Below the pieces are notes generated by a model. That model made no database searches, had not been told where the DNA came from, and worked only from the letters and a program-made list of their open reading frames with translations. Positions 17,983 through 26,591 of a DNA stretch of 64,000 nucleotides are shown here, piece by piece. The stretch is from UBA9926 sp018645765. GTDB taxonomy: Bacteria > Pseudomonadota > Gammaproteobacteria > Pseudomonadales > Azotimanducaceae. Position numbers and translations under genes: made by a program. The stretch is from contig CASIBO010000010.1 in the NCBI GenBank assembly GCA_949372755.1, positions 1 through 64,000 on the forward strand. Direction: 5' to 3'. Within the stretch, counting starts at the first letter, position 1; every line of letters begins with the position of its first letter.

Positions 17983-18537
17983 GTGAAGCCCCTATTGAAG
18001 AGCGCGATGATGATTGAATACCATAGTCCGGAAGGCGTCCGAAGAACCCCCGCGATGCCCTATGACTTGTCCTTGAACCTAGGGGCGTCCTCCGCCGCAA
18101 CCTTGGCACTACTAGCCAACGGGTTTCCGGACTCGGTTAACTTTTTAGATGCCGTTGAGAACGCGTTGCTAAGCCGTTGCCCGCGCCTCGTGATCAAACG
18201 CTTCGATAAAGGCAACGCCTCGATCACAGCGCCAGCTGAGCTGGTTGCTGAAATGGTCAACGGTTGCGATGGATTGATTGCGGCCTACGGGCACTGAGGC
18301 AGCTGCACTACCGGCACCGTGCGTGACGGCATTGAGGCAGCAAAGCAGGGTTTACCAGCGCTTGCGCTGGTGACCGACGCGTTTTGGCCACAAGGGGATT
18401 TTGTCGCGGAATCTTTTGGCATGCCGGATTTGCCAAGACTGCAGTTACCGCATCCGATTGCGGGCACCGGGCAGGCTCGCATGCAAGCGGTGGCTGAGGA
18501 CCTGGTTGATGACATGATTAAGGCGTTAAGCGCATGA
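17983..18537 (+). CDS. UGSC-motif selenoprotein with in-frame UGA
   Basis: Read through the TGA at 18295-18297 this is one gene of 184 residues with selenocysteine at 105. Around the UGA the protein reads AAYGH-U-GSCTTGTVRDGIE, the U-G-S-C redox motif of the UGSC family; relatives with Cys have CGSC. Three observations support recoding over a stop: the motif is exact, a hairpin with SECIS-like geometry follows, and the frame after the UGA stays open for 79 codons and ends in an ATGA overlap with the next gene. The fold is probably thiol/selenol oxidoreductase-like, function unknown. The start is uncertain: GTG at 17983, or ATG at 18007/18010 preceded by GAAGAG. The Sec machinery (selA, selB, selC, selD) must be elsewhere. 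Confidence 0.85.
18295..18329 (+). promoter_or_regulatory. UGA codon and SECIS-like hairpin
   Basis: After the UGA (18295-18297) a hairpin can form: CCG at 18311-18313 with CGG at 18327-18329, a G/A mismatch (18314, 18326), CAC at 18315-18317 with GTG at 18323-18325, and loop CGTGC at 18318-18322. The loop starts 20 nt after the UGA and contains a G in its first two bases and a GU step, as expected for a bacterial SECIS recognised by SelB. A weaker outer stem pairs GCTGC (18302-18306) with GCAGC (around 18337-18341). Structure was drawn by eye, not computed. Confidence 0.65.
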
Positions 18538-19622
18538 CGGGCAAGCTTTTCGCTGAGAATGAGGCAGAAGCGCTCGAGCAGCTCCATGCCCAGGGTTTAA
18601 CCGATGGGCTCCCAGTTGTGATTCCAACCGATGAGCGCGTTGCAAGGATGGTGCTGGCGACCGGTCAAGCCGCCGAGCTGACGCTGGGTGATATGGGCCC
18701 TGCGGGCGGTTCGGCGACGATTGAAAAAATTGCGGTGGCGGCGGTGATGGCGGGATGTTTGCCAGACCATATGCCGGTCGTGATTGCAGCTATTGAGGCC
18801 ATCTTAAACCCGGCTTTCGATTTAACGGAAATGCAAGCCACGACGCATTGTACAGCGCCTTTGATTTTGGTGAATGGCCCAGCACGGGCCGCATGTGGCG
18901 GCATTGCCTCCGGATTTGGCGCGTTGGGGCCAGGCTTTCGGGCAAACGCGAGTATCGGGCGCGCCGTCCGGCTCGCAATGATGAATATCGGTGGCGCGCG
19001 GCCCGGTATCTCGGACATGGCGCTCCTGGGGCATCCTGGGAAATTTAGTTATTGTCTTGCAGAAGACGAGGCGTCCAGTCCCTTTGAGCCGCTGCATGTG
19101 TCGAGGGGGTTTAGCGCCGAAGACAGTGTGGTGACGGTTGTGGGCGCCGAAGCGCCGCATTCGGTGATGTACTCCGGGGATGCCGACGCCGGGGATGATC
19201 ACGAGCGGTTGCTAAATGTGCTCGCAATCGGTTTGGCGAATTTGGCAACCAACAATGCGGCGTTGACGGGGGGCGCCGCGGTGGTGGTGCTGAATCCAGA
19301 ACATGCGAGCATTTTGGCAGGCGCAGGTCTGGCTCGCGCCGATATTTGCGCGGCTTTGTATGATCGATGCGTACACACAACCGAAGCCCTTGCCGCAGTG
19401 AATCCTGGCTTTGCCGGTCGGCTGAAGGCGGGTGCGGTTCGACATTGCTTTAAAGAACCAAGCCAGATTTTGGTATTGGTGGCCGGCGGGAGCGGACTTT
19501 ATTCGATGGTCATGCCCTCTTGGTGTGCCGGTGGTCATCGCAATGAAGCCGTATCCCAAGCCATTGTGTTGGACTTGTTTTGCGAGATCCCAGTACAGAC
19601 CGATACAAACGGAGTTGTATAG
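18534..19622 (+). CDS. Conserved-looking partner of the UGSC selenoprotein, unknown function
   Basis: A 362-residue protein that I cannot assign to a family. It is soluble, rich in Ala and Gly, with no signal peptide or membrane segment. It contains scattered cysteines in short Gly-rich settings (VMAGCLPDH, ATTHCTAPLILVNGP, RAACGGIASGFGALGPG, MPSWCAGGH), which could be nucleophiles, metal ligands or partners of the selenoprotein's Sec. Its ATG overlaps the selenoprotein stop (ATGA), so the two are translationally coupled and likely work as one unit. Possible roles are an enzyme recycled by, or supplying substrate to, the selenoprotein; this is inference from position only. Confidence 0.7.
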   Translation: MTGKLFAENEAEALEQLHAQGLTDGLPVVIPTDERVARMVLATGQAAELTLGDMGPAGGSATIEKIAVAAVMAGCLPDHMPVVIAAIEAILNPAFDLTEMQATTHCTAPLILVNGPARAACGGIASGFGALGPGFRANASIGRAVRLAMMNIGGARPGISDMALLGHPGKFSYCLAEDEASSPFEPLHVSRGFSAEDSVVTVVGAEAPHSVMYSGDADAGDDHERLLNVLAIGLANLATNNAALTGGAAVVVLNPEHASILAGAGLARADICAALYDRCVHTTEALAAVNPGFAGRLKAGAVRHCFKEPSQILVLVAGGSGLYSMVMPSWCAGGHRNEAVSQAIVLDLFCEIPVQTDTNGVV

Positions 19623-19695
19623 TCAGGTTTTCGATCTAAGGCATTGAAATAATTGTTTTTTTAAAAATACCCGGCAAAAAGTTGAATCGGACCCA

Positions 19696-19743
19696 CGGTT
19701 TTTGAGAACCGAATTAAAGGGTAACTGACCGCTTATTAAGCGG
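19696..19743. terminator. Paired hairpins after the UGSC module
   Basis: Two small hairpins lie in the 227-bp gap between convergent genes: CGGTT/AACCG (19696-19700, 19707-19711) and CCGCTT/AAGCGG (19729-19734, 19738-19743). Neither has a clear T run, so termination is only a guess. Confidence 0.3.
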
Positions 19744-19849
19744 GCTGCCAAAATGCGCCGACTAAGTCCTGAACGCTGGATTGATCTGAGGGCGTTTGAG
19801 CAAAGCGCAAAAGAAGACATCGCGCGTGAACGTGCCCCGAGCGTCAAGC

Positions 19850-21241
19850 TTAAGAATCGAAGACTTTGCCGGGATTTAAAATCGACTTTGGATCAAAGGT
19901 TGTCTTGATCGAGCGCATCAAGGCAATTTCGACCGGTGAGCGCGAGTAGGGCAGCAACGATTTCTTTAGAAGGCCGACGCCATGTTCTGCGCTAATGCTG
20001 CCGTCATATCGGGCTAAGAGTTCACCGATCTCAAGGCTCACTGCGCCGCAGCGCTCAAAAAATTCGGGCTGGGTCAGGTCTTGGGGCTTTAGAATATTCA
20101 GGTGCAAATTGCCGTCACCAATGTGGCCGTACCAAACGATTTCAAAATCAGGATAGCGTGCAGCAACCAGTTGATCGACCTCTGCTAGGAAGTCAGGCAT
20201 CTTGGAAACCCGCACTGAGATATCGTTCTTATAGGGTTGCCAGTGCCAAAGCGTCTCTGAAATATCCTCTCGGAGTCGCCAGAGCGCGCGCGTCTGAGCG
20301 AGACTTTGACTGACAACGCCATCCAGCACCCAGCCTTGGGCTGCGCACTGCTCAAACAAGGCCAGCGCAACGCTAGTGACCTGCGGGCTGGTCTCAAACT
20401 CAACGAGGGCGTAGTAGGGCGCCTGGGTTGCAAAAGGCGCCGGATGACCTTGGTGCTTGATCACTTTATCTAGTGCGGTTTGGGAGAAAAACTCAAAGGC
20501 GGTCAATTCGATTTTGGTTTTGAAGACTTGCAGGACCTCAACGATGGCGGCAAAGGTTTCGATCCCCAGAACCATTACCGTTGTGTCAGCTTGCGGCCGA
20601 GTCAGCTGCAACGTCGCCTCACAAATGAGACCAAGGGTGCCTTCGGATCCGATAAAAAGATGCCGGAAGTCATAGCCCGTATTGTTTTTTACCAGTCCCT
20701 GATTGAGATCCAAAATATCGCCGTTGCCGGTGACCACTTTTAAGCCGATGACCCAGTCTCGGGTCATGCCGTAGCGAATAACATTGATGCCGCCGGCATT
20801 GGTTGCAATATTGCCGCCGATTTGACTTGATCCGGCGGCCGCAAAATCGACGGGGTAGAGTAGGTCATGACTTGCCGCAAAGGCCTGAACTTCGGCCGTA
20901 ATCATGCCAGCGCCAACGGTTAGGGCGCGATCAATGGCGTTGAAATCAATCACGGCGTTCATCCGGTCCAGCGCAATGATGAGCTCGCCTTCTTTGGCTA
21001 CGGCGCCACCACTCAGACCGGTTCGACCGCCTGATGGCACGATGGCGACGTTGCATTCGTTGGCCAGACGCACAATTTCTTGCACCATCGTCACCGTGCT
21101 CGGCAGAACGACCGCGCAGGGGTTGGGTTGCCAAAGGGCCGTGCGGTCGACCCCGAAGCGTTGTAAATCCTCTGATTCGAGTCGCACATGACTAGGCCCA
21201 ACGATGGCTTTGAGCTGAGACAAGACTTGATCGGGCAACAT
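19850..21241 (-). CDS. FAD-linked D-2-hydroxyacid dehydrogenase (GlcD/D-lactate dehydrogenase type)
   Basis: A 463-residue flavoprotein of the VAO/PCMH family. The FAD domain shows VLPSTVTMVQEIVRLANE, PSGGRTGLSGG and GGNIATNAGGINVIRYG; the C-terminal cap and metal-binding part show WYGHIGDGNLHLNIL and SAEHGVGLLKK. Such enzymes oxidise D-lactate, glycolate or D-2-hydroxyglutarate and pass electrons to quinone or a partner flavoprotein. It is a stand-alone GlcD type without GlcE/GlcF next door, so D-lactate, D-2-hydroxyglutarate or another D-2-hydroxyacid is as likely as glycolate. The frame opens at 21370, but the ATG at 21241 gives the family's normal N-terminus (MLPDQVLSQLKAIVG). Confidence 0.88.
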   Translation of the reverse strand: MLPDQVLSQLKAIVGPSHVRLESEDLQRFGVDRTALWQPNPCAVVLPSTVTMVQEIVRLANECNVAIVPSGGRTGLSGGAVAKEGELIIALDRMNAVIDFNAIDRALTVGAGMITAEVQAFAASHDLLYPVDFAAAGSSQIGGNIATNAGGINVIRYGMTRDWVIGLKVVTGNGDILDLNQGLVKNNTGYDFRHLFIGSEGTLGLICEATLQLTRPQADTTVMVLGIETFAAIVEVLQVFKTKIELTAFEFFSQTALDKVIKHQGHPAPFATQAPYYALVEFETSPQVTSVALALFEQCAAQGWVLDGVVSQSLAQTRALWRLREDISETLWHWQPYKNDISVRVSKMPDFLAEVDQLVAARYPDFEIVWYGHIGDGNLHLNILKPQDLTQPEFFERCGAVSLEIGELLARYDGSISAEHGVGLLKKSLLPYSRSPVEIALMRSIKTTFDPKSILNPGKVFDS

Positions 21242-21403
21242 ATTAGGCCTGTTATCTCGAGAGTTTTGGACGCGGATCACCCGGCGCGCGCAGGGCCATT
21301 GTAAGGCACTTTTTAGTATTCGATAAAGGGGATCGGTCTGAGCGTCCGGCTCAGCATGCGAAGCGCTCAAGGCCGATACAGTCTAGGAGCCGCGGAATAC
21401 CCG

Positions 21404-22222
21404 TTAGCGGTCGAACAAACACAAGACGCGCATTTCAAGGCTTTGTCGCGCCTGGGCGCTTGCCTCGGGGTCGGGGTTTACGAAGGCGCAGTGCGGGGTC
21501 CAATAGGGCTGCCCGGCTTCTTCGAGCTGGCTGTCATAGGTTCTGAAGATGAGCACCTCGTCATGCTGCATTTTGGCGAAGTGGTGCCAGCGATAAGCAT
21601 TCGGGCTTGGGGGGGGCTTGACGAGAAACGTTTCAAACTCGAGGGTATCGCCGCCGTATTGTGTAACCGTTTCGCGATGGAGCGCCGAATAAGGCACCGA
21701 GCTTGCGTCGGCGATGGCCAGCGGCAAATCCGAGTTGATGGCGCCCGTGTTGCGCCAGAATTGCAACACTAAAATCCGTTTGGCAGCATTGAGTCGTGCG
21801 TAGGAGCTGCCCGCCTCGGCAAGCAATGGGCTTAAGAATTTTGCGTAAGCTCGAGATGGGTTCAATACCATCGGACGATAGTCATCGGTGAAGTCGGAAT
21901 GGGCGACCTGAATCGGTAAATGATCATCATGATCAACTAAAGAGGTTGGACCGCGGACGATCCCTGGATACACGATGGCCTCATCGCAGTGACTAAACTG
22001 CATCGCTAATTTACGCATATCGCGACGGTGGGTTTGATTGATCCAGTTCGAGTCCGTCCAAGCGGGATTGCTGACGATATTGCGCTGTAGGGTAAATCCG
22101 GTTGCGGCAAAATCAAGGGTCGATAAGACTGCTCGGCCATCCAAGAGGGCGGTCGGATGCGACTCACGGGTGCCATCAGGGCTGACATAGTTAATCTCGA
22201 CGGGCGCGAGCGGGTGTAACAT
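21404..22222 (-). CDS. CmcJ/NvfI-like oxygenase family protein
   Basis: A 272-residue protein with the sequence layout of the CmcJ/NvfI group, which includes cephamycin 7-hydroxylation partners and fungal non-haem iron oxygenases. Recognisable segments are QVAHSDFTDDY (HxD-type ligands), LQFWRNTGAINSDLPLAIADASSV, WHHFAKMQHDEVLIFRTYDS, and the end pattern PHCAFVNPDPEASAQARQSLEMRVL. Most bacterial members have no known substrate. It is divergent from the acyl-CoA ligase with a 194-bp shared upstream region, so they may be co-regulated. Confidence 0.75.
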   Translation of the reverse strand: MLHPLAPVEINYVSPDGTRESHPTALLDGRAVLSTLDFAATGFTLQRNIVSNPAWTDSNWINQTHRRDMRKLAMQFSHCDEAIVYPGIVRGPTSLVDHDDHLPIQVAHSDFTDDYRPMVLNPSRAYAKFLSPLLAEAGSSYARLNAAKRILVLQFWRNTGAINSDLPLAIADASSVPYSALHRETVTQYGGDTLEFETFLVKPPPSPNAYRWHHFAKMQHDEVLIFRTYDSQLEEAGQPYWTPHCAFVNPDPEASAQARQSLEMRVLCLFDR

Positions 22223-22416
22223 TTCTTATGGCCTGTGTTCTAACTGTTATCGAAGTAGCGTACTCTATTTCCAAGAAAAAGACCGGTCGGCTGTAACCGT
22301 CAATGGGCTTTAATCGCGTCGCCGTTGAGGGTGACGGCCCGCGATACAAAAACGTAACGGGAATGCCGCCGCAGGCCTGGTAGGGCTTTCCAATGACATT
22401 ATCAAGGAGCGCATAG

Positions 22417-23961
22417 ATGACAAATTCGAATGAACAACAGGGCATGGTTGTTGATTGGCTTGGTTATAACGCTGGGCTTAAGCCCAATCAGACGGCGTTG
22501 ATTGAGTTGCCCTCAGGTCGGCGGCAGAGCTACGCCGAGGCGCATGAACGCGTGGGGCGGGTGGCGACCTGGCTGTCAAGTTTGGGCGTGGGGCCCGGTG
22601 ATCGGGTTGGCGTCTTGGCGCTGAATTCAATGGACACGCTGGACATTGTTTTTGCGACTTGGCGTTTGGGCGCGGTGCATCTTGCTTTAAATTTTCGGCT
22701 CACCGCGCCGGAGCTGGATTATATTATCGGCAACGCAGAGCCGATGGTGATGATTTGTGACCAGGAGCTCAGCCAAACCGTTGACGCGTTGACGGTGCAG
22801 GTTCCACACATCATTGAAACTCAAGGCCAAGGCGGGCCCTCGGCATTCGAGTCTGCAATAACGGATTTGGCGCCGACGCTCGAGATGGTCTCGCTGACGC
22901 CGGATGCGCAGTGCATGTTGATGTATTCCTCGGGCACAACGGGGCTGCCTAAAGGGGTCATCATTACCCATGGGATGATGGTCTGGGCGCAAATCAATGC
23001 CAGCAGTATGCATTGCAACAGCGATATGGTGGGTTTGACGGTCATGCCGTTGTTTCACATCGGCGGCTTACAAGTGTTCACCTGTCCTGCATTATTCTTT
23101 GGCGGAACGGCCATCATTATGCGTACCTTTGATCCGGGTGCGGCGCTTGACGCGTTTTCAAATCCTGAACTGGGGATTACGCACTTCCTGGGAGTGCCGG
23201 CGATTTTCAATGCCCTGCGGGATCACCCTAAAAATCGCGATGCCACGTTTGATTCCTTAAGGGTCTGCATTGCCGGTGCTGAAGCCGTTCCGGCCGCCCT
23301 TGTGAATTGGTGGTACGAGCGCGGGGTCGTGATTCAGGAGGGGTATGGCATGACAGAAAACATGGCGAGCTGCTGCATCCTAGGTTACGACGATGTGCCT
23401 GCGCGGGTTGGGTCTGCCGGAAAAGCGTTACGACATACTGAAATTAAAATTGTTAGAGAAGATGGCGGGGAGGCAGCGCCTGGGGAAGCGGGCGAACTGT
23501 GGTGTCGCGGCCCGGTTGTCACGCCAGGATATTGGCGACGTCCAGATGCCAATGCGGAGACGTTTGTCGACGGCTGGCTCCGTACGGGCGACATCGCAAG
23601 TCGCGATGAAGATGGCTATATCACGATCGAAGACCGGCTGAAGGACATGTATATCTCAGGCGGTGAAAATGTTTATCCGGCTGAGGTCGAGAACATTTTG
23701 TATGAATTAAAAGAGATCCGAGAAGTCGCGGTCATTGGCGTCGCGGATGAGCAGTGGGGCGAGGCCGGCTGCGCTGTGGTTGCGCTGCAGGACGGCGCGG
23801 CACTGGATGCGGATCAGCTTAGACGACATACCCGCGACCGGCTCGCGCGATTTAAACAGCCGAAATATGTGATCTATACTGATGCCTTACCGCGAAACGC
23901 AACCGGCAAGGTTCAGAAGTTCGTGTTGAGGGACTCGATCGACCTTGCTCAGGCGCAGTGA
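22417..23961 (+). CDS. AMP-forming acyl-CoA synthetase
   Basis: A 514-residue member of the adenylate-forming family, activating a carboxylic acid as acyl-AMP and then acyl-CoA. Motifs: MLMYSSGTTGLPKGV (phosphate loop), GYGMTEN, DGWLRTGDIASRDEDGY, and the C-terminal lysine motif PRNATGKVQKF. Length and N-terminus fit medium/long-chain or aromatic acyl-CoA ligases; the substrate cannot be read from the sequence. CAAGGAG precedes the ATG. The stop codon overlaps the GTG of the fused oxygenase gene, so both are expressed together. Confidence 0.9.
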   Translation: MTNSNEQQGMVVDWLGYNAGLKPNQTALIELPSGRRQSYAEAHERVGRVATWLSSLGVGPGDRVGVLALNSMDTLDIVFATWRLGAVHLALNFRLTAPELDYIIGNAEPMVMICDQELSQTVDALTVQVPHIIETQGQGGPSAFESAITDLAPTLEMVSLTPDAQCMLMYSSGTTGLPKGVIITHGMMVWAQINASSMHCNSDMVGLTVMPLFHIGGLQVFTCPALFFGGTAIIMRTFDPGAALDAFSNPELGITHFLGVPAIFNALRDHPKNRDATFDSLRVCIAGAEAVPAALVNWWYERGVVIQEGYGMTENMASCCILGYDDVPARVGSAGKALRHTEIKIVREDGGEAAPGEAGELWCRGPVVTPGYWRRPDANAETFVDGWLRTGDIASRDEDGYITIEDRLKDMYISGGENVYPAEVENILYELKEIREVAVIGVADEQWGEAGCAVVALQDGAALDADQLRRHTRDRLARFKQPKYVIYTDALPRNATGKVQKFVLRDSIDLAQAQ

Positions 23962-25274
23962 TGGACAGCTTTGATCAACTCAAAGCGCTGTATGACAAGC
24001 AGGGCGATCAAGACTATATTGGGGAGCCGGTCAGTCAACGCGAACACGCCTTACAAGCCGCCGCTCACGCGCGGGCCTCGGGTGCGCCCAAGGCTGCGGT
24101 GCTGGCCGCGCTGCTGCATGACGTGGGCCATTTGCAGTACCCAAAGCAAGACTCGATGGCAGGATTCGGTACGCGAGCGCATGAAGTGCTGGGCGCACAC
24201 TTTTTGGCAAGCCTGGGTTTTTCAGCAAAGGTAAGCGTTTTGGTGCAGCGCCATGTCGATGCGAAACGCTATCAGGTCGCACGGTCAGAAACCTACAGGG
24301 CGGGGCTCAGTCAGGCCAGTCAACAAACCTTGCACTTTCAAGGTGGGGCTATGACGCTTCCAGAGATGCAAGCTTTTGAAGCCGATCCCATCTTTGAATT
24401 GGCGCTACGCGTTCGGCATTGGGATGAGCTTGCGAAAGCGCCGAGTGCAACGGTCCCCGAGTTCGAGGCGTACAGGCCGCAGATTCAGGCCGATCTAAAT
24501 TCGACACAATTAACGGGTAATCAAATCGCCGAATTTAAGCGAAGCGGGTACCTAGTGATCCCCCAGGCCTTTGACGCAAGCTTTACGGCTTTGTGGCTGA
24601 ATGAATTGCAGGCAATGATCGCAAGCCAAGGGCCACAACGCTGGATGACGTATTTTGAGGCGAGTGGGGAAGGCCAGCAGTGCTGCCGGGTGGAGCATTT
24701 TTTAGACGATGCGCCTCGCCTGCGAGAAGTGTTGACCGGCAATAAGATGATGGGCTGGGTGGCGCAATGCCTCGAGGCGTCAGGCATCTTGTTTAAAGAA
24801 AAAATCAATCTAAAACTGGCGGGTGGCCAAGGCTTTGCGGCCCACCAAGATGCGCCGGCCTTTGACTTGTTTGGTCAGAGCGCGCATTTAACCGCGATGA
24901 TGAGTTTAGATGCTGGCAATGAGCGTAACGGCTGTCTTGAGATCGCCCGGGTCGAGCACTGCGAGGAAATCTTACCGATGAACGCCGATCGTACCCTCAC
25001 CGATCAGGTTGTCGAATCTTTAACCTGGCAATCGATTGAAACAGAGCCAGGCGATATTGTGATTTTCAGTAGTTTTTTACCCCATCGCTCCGGCGTCAAT
25101 CAGAGCCTGCAGTCGCGCCGCGCGGTCTATGCAACCTATGCCAAAGCCAGTGAAGGGGATCATCGAGCCGAGTACTTCAGGCAAAAACGCGCGCTATTCC
25201 CACCGGATGCTGAACGCGTGGCGGGACGAGCCTATGACGGTGGCATCTTCAATGTTGGTAATCCAATTCGATAG
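23958..25274 (+). CDS. Fused HD-domain and 2-oxoglutarate oxygenase, PhnZ-PhnY type
   Basis: A 438-residue fusion. Residues 1-180 match the HD-type di-iron oxygenases PhnZ/TmpB that cleave the C-P bond of hydroxylated phosphonates. All six metal ligands are present: H30, H54, D55, H75, H99, D156, each 4-5 positions before the published PhnZ ligands; Y20 and E23 match its substrate lid. Residues 185-438 are a PhyH-type Fe(II)/2-oxoglutarate oxygenase like PhnY/TmpA, with H294, D296, H374 and a downstream Arg. In the known pathway PhnY hydroxylates 2-aminoethylphosphonate, then PhnZ yields glycine and phosphate. Here both steps could sit on one chain, in reverse domain order. Substrate is inferred; the coupled acyl-CoA ligase is unexplained. 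Start is GTG 23958 or ATG 23961. Confidence 0.85.
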   Translation: MMDSFDQLKALYDKQGDQDYIGEPVSQREHALQAAAHARASGAPKAAVLAALLHDVGHLQYPKQDSMAGFGTRAHEVLGAHFLASLGFSAKVSVLVQRHVDAKRYQVARSETYRAGLSQASQQTLHFQGGAMTLPEMQAFEADPIFELALRVRHWDELAKAPSATVPEFEAYRPQIQADLNSTQLTGNQIAEFKRSGYLVIPQAFDASFTALWLNELQAMIASQGPQRWMTYFEASGEGQQCCRVEHFLDDAPRLREVLTGNKMMGWVAQCLEASGILFKEKINLKLAGGQGFAAHQDAPAFDLFGQSAHLTAMMSLDAGNERNGCLEIARVEHCEEILPMNADRTLTDQVVESLTWQSIETEPGDIVIFSSFLPHRSGVNQSLQSRRAVYATYAKASEGDHRAEYFRQKRALFPPDAERVAGRAYDGGIFNVGNPIR

Positions 25275-25298
25275 ACGTTTAGGCGCGTCGCTCGAGCC

Positions 25299-26474
25299 CT
25301 ACTGGATCTGTGCCAAGCGCTTTAGACGCAAGGTCGCTAGTGCCAGGCCCACGCTGATAACCGTTAAAAGGGTTAACGCGAAACTAAAATTGCCCGAGAT
25401 ATCATAGAGCACCCCTAGTGCAATCGGTCCCATCACGCCGCCGACCTCGGCCGCTGAAAAGAATAAACCACTGGCCATGCCAGCGTATTTGTCGCCAATA
25501 CCGGGCAGCTCGACGAGAGTTAAAATTAGAACCGTCATCAGGCTGGAGCGTGCAAGGCCTTGTAAAATTAAGCCGCTGGTTTGCAGTGCTGGATGGGTGA
25601 ATTGCAATAGGATGGTCGCGATGGCTGCCGCCAGACCTAGACCCAGAAGGATCTCGAATCGCCGACCAGGGGTGGCAAGTCGTGGAATGGTGAGCGAGCC
25701 GAGTATTCCGATGACGGTTGGGATAGCCGCCCAATAACCCGCCTCAATCAGGGTCATCCCACTGGTTTGCAATATGGATGGTAGCCAATTGTTTAGGCCA
25801 TGATTCACCATAAACACGCCGACACTCATGATCAGGACCAGTTGCACAGCAGGTTGTTTTAAGAGCGAGCCAATTAAAAGCGGTTGTTTGTCGTGGGCGG
25901 ATCGCGTTAAGGCCTCAGCCGAGCGCATACTGGACCGACTGGCGATGACGAACCAGAGCAGGGCAACCAAAAGTGCGATACCGGCATTTAAGAACATCAG
26001 GTTTTGCCAAGATCCCAGCAAGGGGAGTAGAACAGAATGGGTGAGGGTTAAGGAAATGACGCCGCCAATGGCTGGGCCTGTCATGTAGATGCCCATGGCA
26101 AGGCCCCGGTCGGATCCTTGGAACCAACGCGTAATGATTTTTGGCGCACCCGCCGAGACGATGGGCCCGCCCACGCCGAATAGCATGACGGCAAGGAGCA
26201 TACTGAAATAGTCGTCACTCAGCCCCCGTAACATGGCCGAGCAGGCAATGATCAGAACGCCTGTTGTGAGCGCAAAACGAGACCCGATTTTGTCGAGGAG
26301 GATGCCGCCTGGGATCGCAAACGCGATGTAAGTCAACTGCCAGGCACCCATGATGCTGCCCATGGCGGTATGCGAAATCGATAGATCGGCTTCGATTAAC
26401 GGCACGAGTGGCGCAAGGCTCGTTGCGGTTAACCCAAAGGCCGCATAACAGCTCCACACACCGAATAAAATCAC
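25299..26474 (-). CDS. MFS transporter
   Basis: Inner-membrane carrier of the major facilitator superfamily, 391 residues, about 12 predicted helices. The N-terminal helix AFGLTATSLAPLVPLIEADL and the loop after helix 2 (GGILLDKIGSRFAL) are typical. The only usable start is a GTG at 26474 inside the first helix; five residues upstream (TIYRW) look native but have no standard start codon, see findings. It is convergent with the fused oxygenase gene (24 bp between stops), so it may import a phosphonate or organic acid, but this is only positional inference. Confidence 0.8.
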   Translation of the reverse strand: MILFGVWSCYAAFGLTATSLAPLVPLIEADLSISHTAMGSIMGAWQLTYIAFAIPGGILLDKIGSRFALTTGVLIIACSAMLRGLSDDYFSMLLAVMLFGVGGPIVSAGAPKIITRWFQGSDRGLAMGIYMTGPAIGGVISLTLTHSVLLPLLGSWQNLMFLNAGIALLVALLWFVIASRSSMRSAEALTRSAHDKQPLLIGSLLKQPAVQLVLIMSVGVFMVNHGLNNWLPSILQTSGMTLIEAGYWAAIPTVIGILGSLTIPRLATPGRRFEILLGLGLAAAIATILLQFTHPALQTSGLILQGLARSSLMTVLILTLVELPGIGDKYAGMASGLFFSAAEVGGVMGPIALGVLYDISGNFSFALTLLTVISVGLALATLRLKRLAQIQ

Positions 26475-26591
26475 CCAACGGTAGATAGTAAATCCCCAAG
26501 AAAAAAGCGGCTAAGCCTATCACAATCCAGGGGTTTGTCATGAGGTCCTAAAATGCTGTGCTACAGTTCAGCAAAACGAGGGTAATGCAGC

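Noticed and set aside
17983..18297. A 104-residue gene ending at the TGA, or a nonsense-mutated pseudogene
   Set aside because: The frame continues open with an exact GSC motif right after the TGA and ends in a coupled overlap with the next gene, which a random stop would not give.
19753..19908. A 51-codon open frame on the plus strand between the UGSC module and the FAD dehydrogenase
   Set aside because: Runs antisense into the end of a well-supported gene and has no ribosome site; the sequence is weakly protein-like only.
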